In this document: positions 37,021 to 48,970 of the stretch, piece after piece
Layout: each line of letters opens with the position of its first letter
Numbering within the stretch: the first letter of the stretch is position 1
Assembly: GCA_012295275.1 (NCBI GenBank)
Contig: CM022675.1
Span: 10,645,516 to 10,709,515 of the forward strand
From: Chrysomallon squamiferum
Taxonomy: Eukaryota > Mollusca > Gastropoda > Neomphalida > Peltospiridae
DNA: 64,000 nt
Direction: 5' to 3'
Notes under the pieces: generated by a model
The model's database searches: none
What the model was told of the DNA's origin: nothing
What the model saw: the letters and a program-made list of their open reading frames with translations, nothing else
Translations under genes and position numbers: made by a program

Positions 37021-37400
37021 GCTGGGATTCATAGAATTGTCATTGCTGTGTTAGCCTCCCCGCAATGGCAGCTTGCAAACAACGGACACGAATAATAGCA
37101 AGCACGCTGTTACTGTGTTCGTGGGCGGAGAAACGTTGTAAAAACGTAGTAGGGCATTAACTTGACGCTCACCGGGTATCAGCGGGGGGGGATAAACAAA
37201 AAAGAGGGGGGGGCTACCGGAGCGTGTTGGCTGGCGGGTTGTTTTTTTTTTTTTTTTAAGGAAAACGGATAGCAGTTATTAAACGTGAAGCGACGTCAAA
37301 AAGTCAGAAAGTTCCCGCGAGAAATCTGAGGGAATAAAACGAAATTGCTGAGAGCTATGGTGACATGAAAATGTTCGGGTTTGGATAGCGAGTCACGCTT
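37021..37400. other. Unique CpG/GC-box block with a small ORF and G-runs
   Basis: Contains GGGCGGAG near 37122 and G8 runs at 37184-37191 and 37206-37213. A 31-codon plus-strand ORF (37065-37160) has a charged start followed by a hydrophobic IIASTLLLCSWA stretch. The ORF is short enough to be chance. The block resembles a minor promoter. Confidence 0.3.
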
Positions 37401-38500
37401 CAGTGGTTCTCGTTTTTTTTTTTTTCTCTTCTCTCTGGCGGACTGCTCTGTTGCTGTTTTTATTTTATTTTTTTTAAACTTTGCTTTTTGTTTGCCGGTG
37501 TCGAAAAAACGTAAAACGTGACAGTTTAAGCCCCATTTAATGTCAGAATAAATACATGTATGTGTGCTAGACTTGTTTAGGTCGAAATTTCCAGCAGTTT
37601 TTATTTTTCCTTATTTATTTTATTATTTTTAAAATTTTTGTCGTTGTTGTTGTTGGGTTCCTTCTTCTTCTTCATGTACTTCTTTTTTTCCATTGATCAG
37701 TACCCCTCGTATTTTTCAATCCTTTTTATTTTTAGCTTTCTTTCTTTCTTTCTTTCTTTCTTTCAGTCTTTCTTTCACTCTTTCATTTTCCCTCCTTCGC
37801 CTAACCTCTTCTCTTCTTCTCCTTTCATCTTTATTTCCCCCTTATTCTTCTTCTTTGTTCTTTTTTCTTTCCTTCCTTCCTTCTTTCTTTTTTTCCCCTT
37901 CGTTCTTTGTTTTCCTCTTTTTCTTTCTTTGTTTTTTCACCGTTGCTTCTACTTTTTTTTTTTAAACTTTCTTTCTTTCTTTCGTTTTTTTTTTTTTTTT
38001 TCTTTTTCTTTTATTCCTATCCACGCTACAGTTCTGCTATCCCTCCTGTGATGGAAATACGGTTTTTAAACTGTGACTAAGGCTACATAATGCAATGTTA
38101 ATGTGATGCATAAAATATGCATCATTTTGTTCAGTTACGTGGGCCATTTAAAATTATTATAATCAGGCTTAGGAAAGAAACAGATTTACGCCTATGGCTA
38201 CGTGATTCATTATTATGAAATATTATAATGTCAGCTGAATGTAATATACAAGTCTGACAACAACAACAACAACAGCAGCAACAACAACGACATCAAAAAC
38301 AACAACAGTAATAATAATAACAATAACAATAATAATAATAATAATAATAGTAATAATAATGATAATAATAATAATAATAATAATGATAATAATGATGATG
38401 GAGATAATAATGATGATGATGATAATGATAATGACAATGATGATGATGATGATAGTGATGATAATACTGACAGATGATGATGATAATGGTAATGATGATG
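37401..38500. repeat. Pyrimidine-rich (TTTC/TTCC)n DNA and (CAA/TAA/GAT)n
   Basis: TTTC/TTCC/TTC words 37670-38020, unique 38020-38250, then CAA, TAA and GAT triplets 38258-38500. Phe/Ser/Leu and Ile/Met homopeptide frames come from these. Confidence 0.85.
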
Positions 38501-38559
38501 ATAAAATGATAATGATGATGATAATAACAATAATAATTCTCATTGATAGAAACATGACA

Positions 38560-38982
38560 AATGGTAAGATATCCGTCTTTGTTTTTATTTTATTTTATTT
38601 TTTGTTGTAGTTTTGGTCTTTTTTCATCTTACGAATTCATTTCTTCTGTACTGACAGTACGTTTTCTTTCTTTTGTTAATAATTCATTAAATCAAAGTAG
38701 TGATTAATACGTGCGAAAGATTTTCGCAGTGGGATTTGAAAATTTATTTATTCATTGACTTCAACCGTAGACATTTAAAATAAGCAAAGTCACCGTATGC
38801 ATACTATTGCCTGTATTGCTTCTTTTTTGAAAGCAACAACCCACCTTTTCGAAATATACTTCACCCACGTAAAAAAAGATGCGAAAACAGACAAAAAAAT
38901 AAATAAATAAAATAAATAAATAAATAAAAGGTAAAAAAAGAAAGAAAGAAAAGGAAAAGAAAAAAAGAAAGAACGAAAAGAT

Positions 38983-39016
<34 letters not shown>

Positions 39017-39779
39017 AAAGATATTGAAAATTTAAGAAAACGAATAAATGCATATTCAAATAAATCGACAATTTTCTTTTTTAATTTAACATTACATTTC
39101 TCACTCTGTTTCTGTAGTCATTTCATTTTCTTTCTTTATTTCTTTCTTCCTCCCTCCCCGTTATCTAATTTTCAATTTCTTTTTTTTTTTTTTTTTTTTT
39201 TTTTTCTTTTTTTCGAATTACTGAAAATCGTGTTGTGATTAGCTAACTAATAATCGACGAGAGCGCGCTCCGTGCAATTAACACGTTTCAAAAACGATCT
39301 GATTGGCAACCGTTTATTTCATGACACGCCTCTGATTGGTTATCTAGGCAAAAACAAAAAGTGGCACGCGACCGAGTGATCAATTTCAATTCCACTTGAA
39401 CTTTAGTCATATCTTCAAGTGTTCCAGACATTTAAGACGTCATCGTGAATTCTGTAACACACTCGTAAAGGTTATTTGCGAGTTGAAGAAAACGAATTAA
39501 TTTCGAGCCGAGCCTGTTTAATTATTTAGACTTTGTCCGTCCGTCTGACTGCGCTGCGCGTCTCTGGCGTAGGTGTGTAGGTCAGAATTAAGTGCGATGG
39601 ATAAAAGGATTTGGAAACATAATCTGTTTGTTTGTTGTAATGATAATCGTATTTTATAATCAAATGACAGCGGTCGAAAGGATTTGAAAAAAGGTCGGGA
39701 ATAAAGTAAAATAATAATAAAAAAAATAAAATACTACTACTACTACTACTATTACTACTACTACTACTATTAATAATAA

Positions 39780-39815
<36 letters not shown>

Positions 39816-39840
39816 AAAAACAGTCAATTACTTTCTGATC
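38560..39840. other. Copy A, left part: unique DNA and simple repeats
   Basis: 38560-38880 unique and divergent from copy B. AAAT/GAAA/TAA and A-runs 38895-39018. T-run 39179-39205. ACT triplets and AAAT units 39733-39812. Confidence 0.7.
39211..39545. promoter_or_regulatory. 335-bp block identical in both copies (copy A)
   Basis: No difference from 52196-52530 although sequence on both sides differs by several percent. Contains two ATTGG/CCAAT boxes (GATTGGCAACC near 39301 and TGATTGGTTA near 39332), an AGACGTCAT CRE-like site near 39436, and several TAAT/ATTA cores (near 39248, 39277, 39496 and 39520). Candidate conserved promoter or enhancer. Confidence 0.45.
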
Positions 39841-39848
39841 ATGTAAAG

Positions 39849-40435
39849 CAGACTTGTCAGACTCGTGGTCCTTTACAATCAAAACTTCGGCCCAAAGGCA
39901 CATCAAAAATTTCTACAAAGTGAGCACGTTTTATCTTCGAAACATATATATATATATATTTAAAACTTTCCTTTAAGCTAATCAAAGCCTGACTGACCAA
40001 AACTTGTCTTTTCTGATCAAAGTCAGAACTGCAGACATTTCAACCAAACATACCCAAAAACTGTCAACAAGAAAAGGTGTCAAATCGCAGGACAAAACAA
40101 TAAGAATGTTTGAACAATTAAATGTTAAGTTTTGAACTGTTGTAATTGTTTGTACAATGTAGGATAACTGCTGTTGGATACTGCAAATATATGTTTTCGT
40201 TTAAAAATTTTAATTTTTTAAGTCAAAACTTCTTCATTACTTTGTATTCATGAATGGTGCTAAATTGCTAAAATATTTGTATGCACATCTATGTTATAGA
40301 TTAAGCCTAGTGCAGACGAATTAAATATAAATTGATTATAATACGCTTTTTGTTTCCTAGTTCTGTTGGTGCGGCCCCAAACACACTCAAATTTTATTCT
40401 GCGGGCCTAGGTAAGACTTGAGTTTGACGCCTCTG
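39849..40435. mobile_element. hAT-like non-autonomous element (MITE), copy A
   Basis: Ends CAGACTTGTCAGACTCGTGG and, inverted, CAGAGGCGTCAAACTCAAGT form imperfect terminal inverted repeats starting with CAG, as in hAT elements. Flanking 8-mers ATGTAAAG (39841-39848) and ATGTAGGG (40436-40443) are a decayed 8-bp target-site duplication. 587 bp, no transposase frame. Internal GCGGCCC/GCGGGCC words near both ends. Confidence 0.75.
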
Positions 40436-40443
40436 ATGTAGGG

Positions 40444-41320
40444 TATATAGCAATTGCTCTGAATTCTCTCTTTTTCTGTCTCTACTGAAACTAATTGGCA
40501 AGGCACCAGTTGTATGTGGTCTTATGGGAAGAAAGTCAAAACAACAAGAAAACATCCTTATCTGTTTCAAGTGGCGATAATAACAGTTACTTGGAAGTTG
40601 TTATGGTAGTAGTAGTAGTAATTGTCGCTGTAGTTGTAGTAGCAATGAAAGCAGAAGTAGCAGTTAAAGTACCAAATCATTTATGCATCTTCTAGAAAAC
40701 CGCTGTAGGAGTGTATTAGTTGGTGTCTCTTAACAAAAGTTCATTCTCTGTTTTATGTTTTAAGTATAATTATATTAAGCCTCCTTCCAGACAACCAGAA
40801 AATCCAGAAATCCGGGTCAACATTGGTCCCAAGTTTACTTTGTGACTGGTCTGGCATCTGTACTAAAAGTAGTTGTGACAGTGAAAATAGTTGTGATGGT
40901 ATTGCAGGTAGATGAAGTAGTAATATGGTAGTAGTATTATTATTAGAAGAAGTAATAGTTGGTACACTACTGTAATAGTGGTAGCAGTTGCACAAGTAGT
41001 GGTAGTAATAGTAGTAGTAGTAGTAATATTAATTGTAGCAGTAATAGTTAAAGTAGCAATAGCAGTAGTTGCTGTACTAATTGCAGTATAGACAGAAGTA
41101 ATAATAATAATAGCAAAAGCGATAATTGTAATAGTAGCAGTATCAGTACTGCTAATAACAGTAACAGTGACAATATTATTAATGGTGGTAGTAGTAGTAG
41201 TGACAGCAGCAACAGCAGCAGTAGTATCAGTCGTAGTAATAACAGTATAATTAATAGTAATAGTAGAAGTTGTAGTAGTAGCAGTTGCTGTTGTTGTTGG
41301 AGAGTGCTAAAAACACTAAA
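40444..41320. repeat. Copy A: degenerate AGT/AAT trinucleotide region
   Basis: 40590-40660 and 40920-41300 are GTA/AGT/AAT/AGC triplets in drifting phase; 40670-40870 is unique. A 66-residue plus-strand frame with a poly-Val core is a product of GTA triplets. Confidence 0.75.
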
Positions 41321-41930
41321 AATGTATGTTTATTTTGTAACACTGACATCTGGTTGTTTTCTGCCGCTGATCTGGGAAAATGAGAAGGAAACCGGAGTCA
41401 AGTCTCTCTCCTGACTGCTTCTTCTCTGTAATGTTTCTTTTTTCTTTTTCCATTTCTGAAACTACGGTGTCCTGACCTTTTGAATTACTAATCTGTCTTT
41501 CTCACCTAACATGGGACAAGCAGTAGTTTTCATATCGAGGAGTCAATTGTTGTATTCGCTGGAAGATTAGGACCTTTTCGCCGCGTCACCGATCATCCGA
41601 AACCTGCAATTAGGCAAAGTGCCCGGGTCGAACGCAAACGAGCCACGGAGGTTTTTTTTTTTTTTTTTTTACAATGTGTCGCCTCCTTGTTTGTTAGACT
41701 TCTCAGCGGAAACGTCACTCCTGCATTGGCTGCTACCCTGTGGTTCGAGGTGACAGAAAGGAACCCGGGATAACCAGTACTTCTGTGGACGTTTTTAAAA
41801 GTCGTCGAGAATGGAGATGAATTATAGGGGTGTGTGTGTGTGTGGGTGGGGTGTTGGCGAGATCGAAGCAAGGCGTGAAAGGTGTGACAGTATAGGGGGC
41901 GAGTTTTAAAGCCGTTAGAATGTTGGCATG
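41321..41930. other. Copy A: unique CpG-bearing block
   Basis: About 600 bp of balanced sequence with a T-run at 41652-41670. Contains GTCACTCCTGCATTGGCTGC (CCAAT box) near 41715 and a RUNX-like TGTGGTT near 41740. Strongly conserved in copy B. No acceptable ORF. Confidence 0.4.
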
Positions 41931-43239
41931 ATTGATGAACGAAGGAGAAAAAGGAAGAAAGAATGAGTGAATGAATGAATGAATGAGAGAATGAAGAATG
42001 CGTAAGAGAAGGAATGATGTTTATTCGCGGATAAAGATGAAGTAAGAGAAAGAAAGGAAGAAAAATACATATACAAAGACATTAAAATAAAAATTAAATT
42101 AAATAAAAATGTATGCAAATGTGTAAACCAGATGACAATATATATATTTTTAAAGTTTTAACATTCTTTTATTCAGAATGTTCAGGCACATTAAATCAGG
42201 AATTAAGTAGTAGTATTTGTTATAAAGCTATGCAAATATTAACATTTCTTAATTTAATTTAAATATAATTACCATTTGCAGAGATATTGTCACAAGCTTC
42301 ATTTTGAAACGATGTCATCAGTACATGTGATCACAAAAAGATACTTGTAGCTGTATATTAGTAATCATACTAAAGTAATTCTAGAAGTCAGAAAACATAT
42401 AAAAACAGTTTATTTATTAATCATGTTATTTTGTATTTAAACATGATTATTTATAAAAAAACAGAACAAATTGTAACCATACATATATATGTTAACAAAG
42501 CAAAACTATTCAAACAGAATCGACTACATAAAACTAACACAAATTCTAATTAAAATTATACTTTTATGGAAAGTGTAAGCAGATATTTGAAATAGCTGTT
42601 TTAAAAGTATTATATTGAACTAAAAAGTATATTACCTGGGATTTTTCTAATATATTTTCTGATCAATAATGTATGTGCTGATGTGAAGATCAGAAATACA
42701 GTTATAATAACGCTGAAATTGCTTCGCCTTAGATTGTAACATAACTTTCTAACAATCGTTTACTTTCGTTTGAAGGTAAAATTTGGTAATAAAAAATAGA
42801 TTTATTTCTCTCTCTACGTTTAGAAAACATTGATATATCCATCAAACAAGCACGCACGTGCAACTGAAGAATAAAAAAAGCACCAAATTGTACATTTCAA
42901 AATAAAAAACCAAATGTTACACATTTCATGTACATTTCGTTGTAAAGATTTTTTTAATTTACTAATCCATTGTCCCGAACGACTGATTTTTTGTCCAACA
43001 AAATGTAAATCGTAATGGAACAATAATACTAAAAATTAACCTTCTGACACGGTAAACACTTTAATTCTAGATCAAAGGAAAGATCAATCTGCAATACAAG
43101 GGTATTTTACACAGAGCTGACACAGAAACAGACAAAAAAAAAAAAAAAAAAAAAAAAAATATGCATGGAACATGCCATGCGGAAAAAATATGGTTAATGT
43201 GTCTTTAACATCAATCTTTTTTTAATTACGTTAGTTTAT
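41931..43239. other. Copy A: AT-rich DNA, nothing recognised
   Basis: GAAT/AAGA words 41940-42060, then 1.1 kb of AT-rich unique DNA nearly identical to copy B (one substitution in 42121-42720). A-run 43136-43160. A 67-residue minus-strand frame (42820-43023) is identical in both copies but unrecognisable. Confidence 0.45.
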
Positions 43240-44060
43240 GAACAGTGGGTTATACAATCACTTACAGTATCGAAGGTTGACAACAATGGCGAAGCTGCAA
43301 CAATACGTTTGGACATACCCCATTACCAACGCGAAGTTAAGAATTAAGTCATTATTTTTTCGCGTACTGCATAACAGCCGTTTGCGCCGAACTGAACACT
43401 GACGTAACGTAACCCAGGGTGCCGACTGAATGGAACTGTGGGAGTAAGCTAAAACTGAACAACAGGATAAAAGACACACAGAAAATACAAAATAACAATC
43501 AGAGGTCTTTATTTCGATAACTCAATTTACAATGTTCTTTTTAACTTTCTCTTTTTCATTCTTCTTCTTTTTTTTTTTTTTTTGAATCTAAATTTTTTTT
43601 TTAAAGAAAGAAAAAAAAAAAAAAATTACAAACCGTCCTGTCCCATCCATCACAATTATTTCAGGCATGTCGAATGTCTGTCGACTGCCTGTAATCTTTT
43701 TTTTTCTTCTAAAAAACAGAGACAAATATCTCGAATTATACTGAAACGTTTTCGGAGGCTGGCAAAGTTGCGACTCCCGCTACGAGTACATGGTGAATTT
43801 CTGAAAAACGATTGCCATTTATTTGTCCACATCCCAGCAGTTTGCAAACACAATGAAATAAAAATAAAATCTGCTTTTAAAATTTCAAAAAAAAAAAAAA
43901 AAAAACAAGAAGCGAAAAGGCAACACGCGACACGTGCTGTGTGCATGCGCGGGTTTGAAACCCCCCCTTCGTTATTTGAAACAAATACGACCCCCCACCT
44001 AATTTGAATCGAACACGAATTCTTATTTGAATCGAATGCGACCATCAGTATTAGCGGGGA
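43240..44060. other. Copy A: unique block with promoter-like parts
   Basis: An ATG in strong context (ACAATGG, 43286-43288) opens 38 codons here. In copy B (from 56309) a missing T in the T-run after codon 23 changes the last third. TGACGTAACG near 43400 is a bZIP-type site. TGATGGATGG (minus, 43643-43652) is a PBX-HOX word. GCATGCGC near 43943 is an NRF1 half-site. No named gene. Confidence 0.35.
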
Positions 44061-44245
44061 GTTTCCAGCACGCGTTCGCCATTGAAATTGAAAAATGTTG
44101 TTTTTTTGTATTTTTAATGTCTAAGAAACAAAACAATTGCGCCAAAAATGTAATTTCGTTATAATTACTGTTATTTTTCTTTTATTCTGAAAGATATGCA
44201 TATGTGATGTGAGAGAGAGCAAGAGAGTTACAGAGAGAGACTGAG

Positions 44246-44322
<77 letters not shown>

Positions 44323-44764
44323 TGTTTTTTGATACATTTATTTGCATGTTATAGATCCCAAATAATTTATCAGTTTTAATTTAATGAAATTTTGTTCTGA
44401 AATTCGTTTCTTCATATATAACGCCTCACATATTTATTCTCTTTTATTCATTTTCTTTCATTGATACGTCAGTTCGTTCTATCGTACGTTCATTGACGAG
44501 CCACTCCGACTAACCAGTTTCATGTTCCACCTACAGACACAACACATCTTCATCTTATCTGCCTAGCCATCTATTCCTGCATACACGCACCCCTCTATCA
44601 CTCGTTCCATCCACCCGTTCATTCATTCATTCATCCGTCTATCCATCCATCGACATCTGCCCATCTGTCCTTATATATATATATCTATATATATATTCAT
44701 TTGTTCCACGTATTCATCCATTCATTCTTTCACTCGTCTGTCCATCTATCCGCCCATCAGCGCA
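44061..44764. repeat. Copy A: (GA)n and (CATT/CATC)n tracts
   Basis: GA at 44251-44320 (about 35 units; about 42 in copy B at 57291-57375). ATTC/ATCC words 44600-44660. Otherwise AT-rich. Confidence 0.85.
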
Positions 44765-44779
44765 CCCACCCACCCACCC
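44765..44779 (-). other. G-quadruplex motif (GGGT)n
   Basis: CCCACCCACCCACCC on the plus strand gives four GGG runs with single-base loops on the minus strand. Copy B has one extra unit. Confidence 0.6.
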
Positions 44780-44789
44780 AGCCGTGCGC

Positions 44790-45225
44790 GCGCGTTCTCT
44801 CGTTCACACCTGCCCATCTCTTTGTCTCTCTTTTGCAAGCACAGAAAAAAAAATCTATTTTCATTTTTCAAAACACAATCTAAACATACGCGATGTTTGC
44901 ACTGCGCACAATTACATGGAGCAAACCTCTCTAATGCTGAGGGAGTTTGGGACTTTTTGTGTGTTTTTTTTTTTCCATTATCTTTCCAACATTTCAACAC
45001 AACGCACTCTCTCTCTCTCCATCTCTCGCTTCCAACATGGCGGTTTCGGCCAGATATCGTCGAGTCCGGTTGAGAGGACACCAGACAGACACGTCTGTCC
45101 ACACACGCGCGTCCTTCAGGAATTGTTACCCAAATTGAACATCGATTTTCATACACCGTGTGCGCTCACGTTGAAATCAGACCACGGAATAACCGACGTG
45201 GTGCTAATGTGAAATAATGAAGCAG
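44790..45225. other. Copy A: unique block with YY1-like site
   Basis: CCAACATGGCGG at 45034-45045 matches a YY1-type element and is also an ATG in strong context opening 32 codons. The last 170 bp (45040-45212) are identical to copy B. A 142-codon frame is open in both copies, but its middle is read in different phases because of compensating indels, so I do not accept it as coding. Confidence 0.35.
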
Positions 45226-45266
45226 TTTCGTCTTCATTATCAACGCCACAGAGCTTTTCTTTCTTT

Positions 45267-45301
<35 letters not shown>

Positions 45302-45880
45302 CTCATCTGAAAAATTTAAAGAAAAATATGTTTTTTTTTCTGTATGTTTCGTTTATTATTCTTTTTTTTTGTTAATTATTTAAAATTCTTATCTCGGTGG
45401 ATTTTAGGAATATGTTTTGAATGGATATGGTTTTGAAAAAGGAAAAAGAAAAAGAAAAAAAAAAAAAAAAAAAAGAAATGGAATAAAAATTAACAAAAAG
45501 ATGAAAGGAGTTATGGTTCAAATTGGTTTATTATATTTTTGTTTTTCTTTTGAAATGATGAAAGGACCAAGGGATTCAGATATAAAGTGGTTATTATTTT
45601 TGTTTTTGTAAATGATAAAACAGACAACAGGAACAAATTATAAATTGGTTTAAAATTAGAAGAAATAAAACGACGATAAATAAATAAATAAATTTAACAA
45701 AACGAAATGTAGTTAGAGCAAAAATTCTAAAATGGAGAATTGATAGTGTCATAAAAAAATAAACAAAACAAAACAAAATAAAATAAAATAAAATAAAATA
45801 AAATAAAAATGAAACGAAAATAAATAAACAAATAAATAAATGAAAATAATAACAATAACAGCAACAACAGCAACAACGTC

Positions 45881-45926
<46 letters not shown>

Positions 45927-46595
45927 CAGACTATAAACTTCATAGGCTAATCTAAATAAAGCAAAATGTTTCAAGGAAACTTTCCCTTTTTACCGTTTTC
46001 CGATAAGGTTCGAAAATATTTTGTCATATCACAAGGTAAAGAATTATTAATTCGGCCAAATTTAGGTTTTCAAACTATAAATACAGATAATTCAATGGCA
46101 AATTTAATTTATTCATGTCAGACTCAAGTTTGTTATTAACATTCTTCTTCTTCTTCTTCTTCTTCTTCTTCTTCTTCTAAGGAATACTCTACAGTATTAA
46201 CATATTCTGTAAATATCTTGGGAAATGTTTATAATATTCCGAACCGGCAAACTGCCTGATTTCATTATTAGTATAAAACATTACGTACACTTAAATCTTG
46301 AGCTGTAGGCAGATAAGCTTACAGATGAGTTCATAGCACACGTTATCTGAGACAACGCAGAGAGACCCAGACACTCTGTCATATCTTAATATCTTAATAT
46401 ACTAACATTAATATACTAACACTGATATTGTTTTTGACGGACAGTGTAGTCACGTACGTTATTTGCCTGCGTACTTTGTTTTCAGTAGAATTTACTGATT
46501 GAATTGAAAAATGAAGATGTATATTTTTACTTTTGTTGTTGTTGTTGTTGTTATAATTATGGATTATAATTATTATTTATTATGAATTATTATAA

Positions 46596-46642
<47 letters not shown>

Positions 46643-46946
46643 GTGAAAATTATTGTTTTAAATGCAGCATTATTTTCATTATTAATGTGCCTGCTTTTAT
46701 CTTTAAACAAAAATTATTTGTAAATGTTAGAAAGATAGATAACTAGCTAACTAACTGAATAAATAAACGAATAAGGTAAGTACTTTTCAAAGAAAAAAAA
46801 GAAGAAAAAGCTCCACGAAAATTCAATTACGAAAAACAAATCAATTACAAATAATTACAACTGCGTTTAGAGATATGATTAATATAATTAAACATACTAA
46901 TGTTATCAGCATAAAATCATTATTATAATTATAATTACAATTATTA

Positions 46947-46982
<36 letters not shown>

Positions 46983-47170
46983 GAAACATATATTCGAACA
47001 GATGGGCTTTAATTTCCATAACCACAAATAATGTATTTAACATTCTAACACAACAACAAGAAAATAATAATTATTATATTTTCAAAAAAAAATTAAAAAA
47101 AAAAAAAAAAAAAAAAAAATTAAAACACAAGATAAAGATAATAAAAATAAAAACATCCACAGCACAGCAA
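45226..47170. repeat. Copy A: homopolymers, (AAAT), (TTC)n, (TAA)n
   Basis: T-run 45270-45301, A-run 45456-45474, AAAAT units 45775-45810, TAA 45880-45922, TTC 46142-46178, TAA 46600-46641, ATT 46950-46980, A-run 47096-47119. 45960-46500 is mostly unique AT-rich DNA. No gene. Confidence 0.8.
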
Positions 47171-47745
47171 TTTTCATCTTTAGATTTATCCCTTCCCTTC
47201 TGGCAGCCTTGTCAGCTAGCGTCTCTCGACCCGCCTCGTTCTCGTGTCATCTCTCCCCTTTAAGCGTGTTTGCAGACAGAGAGAAATCGAGGAATTGTCT
47301 GGCATTGGACGGATTAGTCGCGGGTGTTGACACAGTTGAAAATATTTGCTGAAGGATTGGGAGAGGTGATAAATCCACTTCACTGCAGAGACTGGTGTTC
47401 GATTTTGATGGAGATCGCATGACAGACAGTATTTTTCTACAAGCCGAAGCCCCAGTCCAATTAAAACGTCGCCATCATTTGCAGACTTAAAACCTTTTTT
47501 TTTTTTTTTTCTTTTTTTTTTTCGTTTGGTCTTTTTGTCTTTCTTCACAGTGATCGATTTGACGTTACACCGTGACGAAATATCATAGGGAGAAAATAAG
47601 CAGCGCACCGCCAAACCGCAAACACACGGGAGAAAATTACAGTTTACATTTCTGCGATTGCTGAAGATTCGATGTTTTTGCAATTTGTGCGGCGAATCTG
47701 ACACAAGACCCCGAAGAGGATTAATGCAAATATTGAAGTGTACAA
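47171..47745. other. Copy A: unique CpG-bearing block
   Basis: About 570 bp of balanced sequence split by a T-run (47496-47522). The 162-codon minus-strand frame needs the Lys-coding T-run. In copy B the run has a different length and the frame stops at 81 codons, so it is unlikely to be a gene. Confidence 0.45.
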
Positions 47746-47867
47746 GAGGTTTTGAATAAACATAATAATTTTTTCAAAACCATTGATTTATTATTATTTT
47801 TTTTATTGTTATTATTTTTTTTTAACCACACTCACTTACTTGATGAAAAGTTAGAAAATGTATTGTT

Positions 47868-47908
<41 letters not shown>

Positions 47909-48480
47909 TGTGATAATAATAATAGCTATGATAATGATTACATAAATGAAGATGATGATGATGCTGATTATCATGGTAGTGTAGTGCGCATGCGTAAAGT
48001 GTAATAGATAAAATATACAGAATGTCTGTCATTATGATTTATTATTTATCTTATATAATAATTATGACGTTTTCAGACCTAGTTTGAGTATTAAAAATGA
48101 GTATATTTTCAGACAAAATGTTTTTGTCACACAGACACACAAACATACATCCACGCACCCGTAATGTTGAAAAAAACCTGTTTGGTTTGTTCTTATGCAA
48201 GTTGCCGTCTACAAACCATTAAAAGACAGAGGTAACTTTTTTCTTTTGCGTTGTTTTATATATATTCTTAAAAAAAAAAAAATAAATAAATAAACATCAG
48301 TGAATATATTCCGTATACCAAAATACATTTTCCCTTTCAAACAAGATCAAAGAAATTTAAAATAAAAAATAAAATAATTAAAAAAAAAGAAATAGAAATA
48401 TGAAGGAGAAACTACTTAAAAGAATGTTCCGTCTTTCCAAAAAAAAAAAAAAAAAATGAAAAAAAAAAAATATTCGTAAG
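47746..48480. other. Copy A: (TAA)n and AT-rich DNA
   Basis: TAA 47871-47907, GATGAT words 47950-47965, GCGCATGCGT (NRF1-like) near 47988, A-runs 48271-48283 and 48440-48470. Confidence 0.6.
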
Positions 48481-48970
48481 ATGATAATTGTCGGCAACTT
48501 TCCGCATGTCACAAAATGTTAAAAGGAAAGTTAAACCGTTTGAGCACCCCTGCTTGAAAACGGCCTGTTATGACAACTTGTCAAATACGATTAGTTTGAG
48601 AATACGCGACTGAAACGTATCAGTCTGTGCAACAAAGGCTGGCGGTGTAAGGGATTCGCTTTCAGCACTTCAAAAGAAAAACCGTGTCTCGCTTCGCGAA
48701 AACACTGTAATGTCGGAGTCGTGTTTTGAGAACGCTAACGCTAACGGCCACGGGGTAAAATAACTGTCTTTTTTTGTTTTGTTGTTGTTTTTTCTTTCGT
48801 TCTTTCTTTCTTCCCTCAGAAGAGGAAGAAAAAGAGAAATACTATTTATTTGTTTAGACACAGAAGCGTTATATCTCCTCTTCGTGTTAACACGCTTTAA
48901 TGACCGTGACGTAATATCCGGTTTGCTTGAAATAGCAAACAGCACGCGCCAACCAGAAAAAAAAAAAATA
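48481..48970. other. Copy A: unique CpG-bearing block
   Basis: About 480 bp, strongly conserved in copy B (61660-62130). Minus-strand 91-codon frame 48670-48945 is identical in both copies, with no recognisable family. It contains a 5-bp tandem GCTAAC near 48735. Candidate regulatory element. Confidence 0.35.

Noticed and set aside
41600-41640. Possible tRNA-derived SINE from GCCCGGGTCGAACGC
   Set aside because: Resembles a B box only loosely; no A box at the right distance and no poly(A) or simple-repeat tail attached.
43656-44045. 129-residue minus-strand ORF (176 residues in copy B)
   Set aside because: Contains a Phe run from a poly(A) tract and its C-terminus differs between copies at homopolymers; no recognised domain.
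44784-45212. 142-residue plus-strand ORF, also 142 residues in copy B
   Set aside because: The central part is read in different phases in the two copies because of compensating indels; composition is repeat-driven; no family resemblance.
47216-47704. 162-residue minus-strand ORF with a Lys-rich middle
   Set aside because: It depends on a T-run. In copy B a different run length cuts the frame to 81 residues, so it is not under coding constraint.
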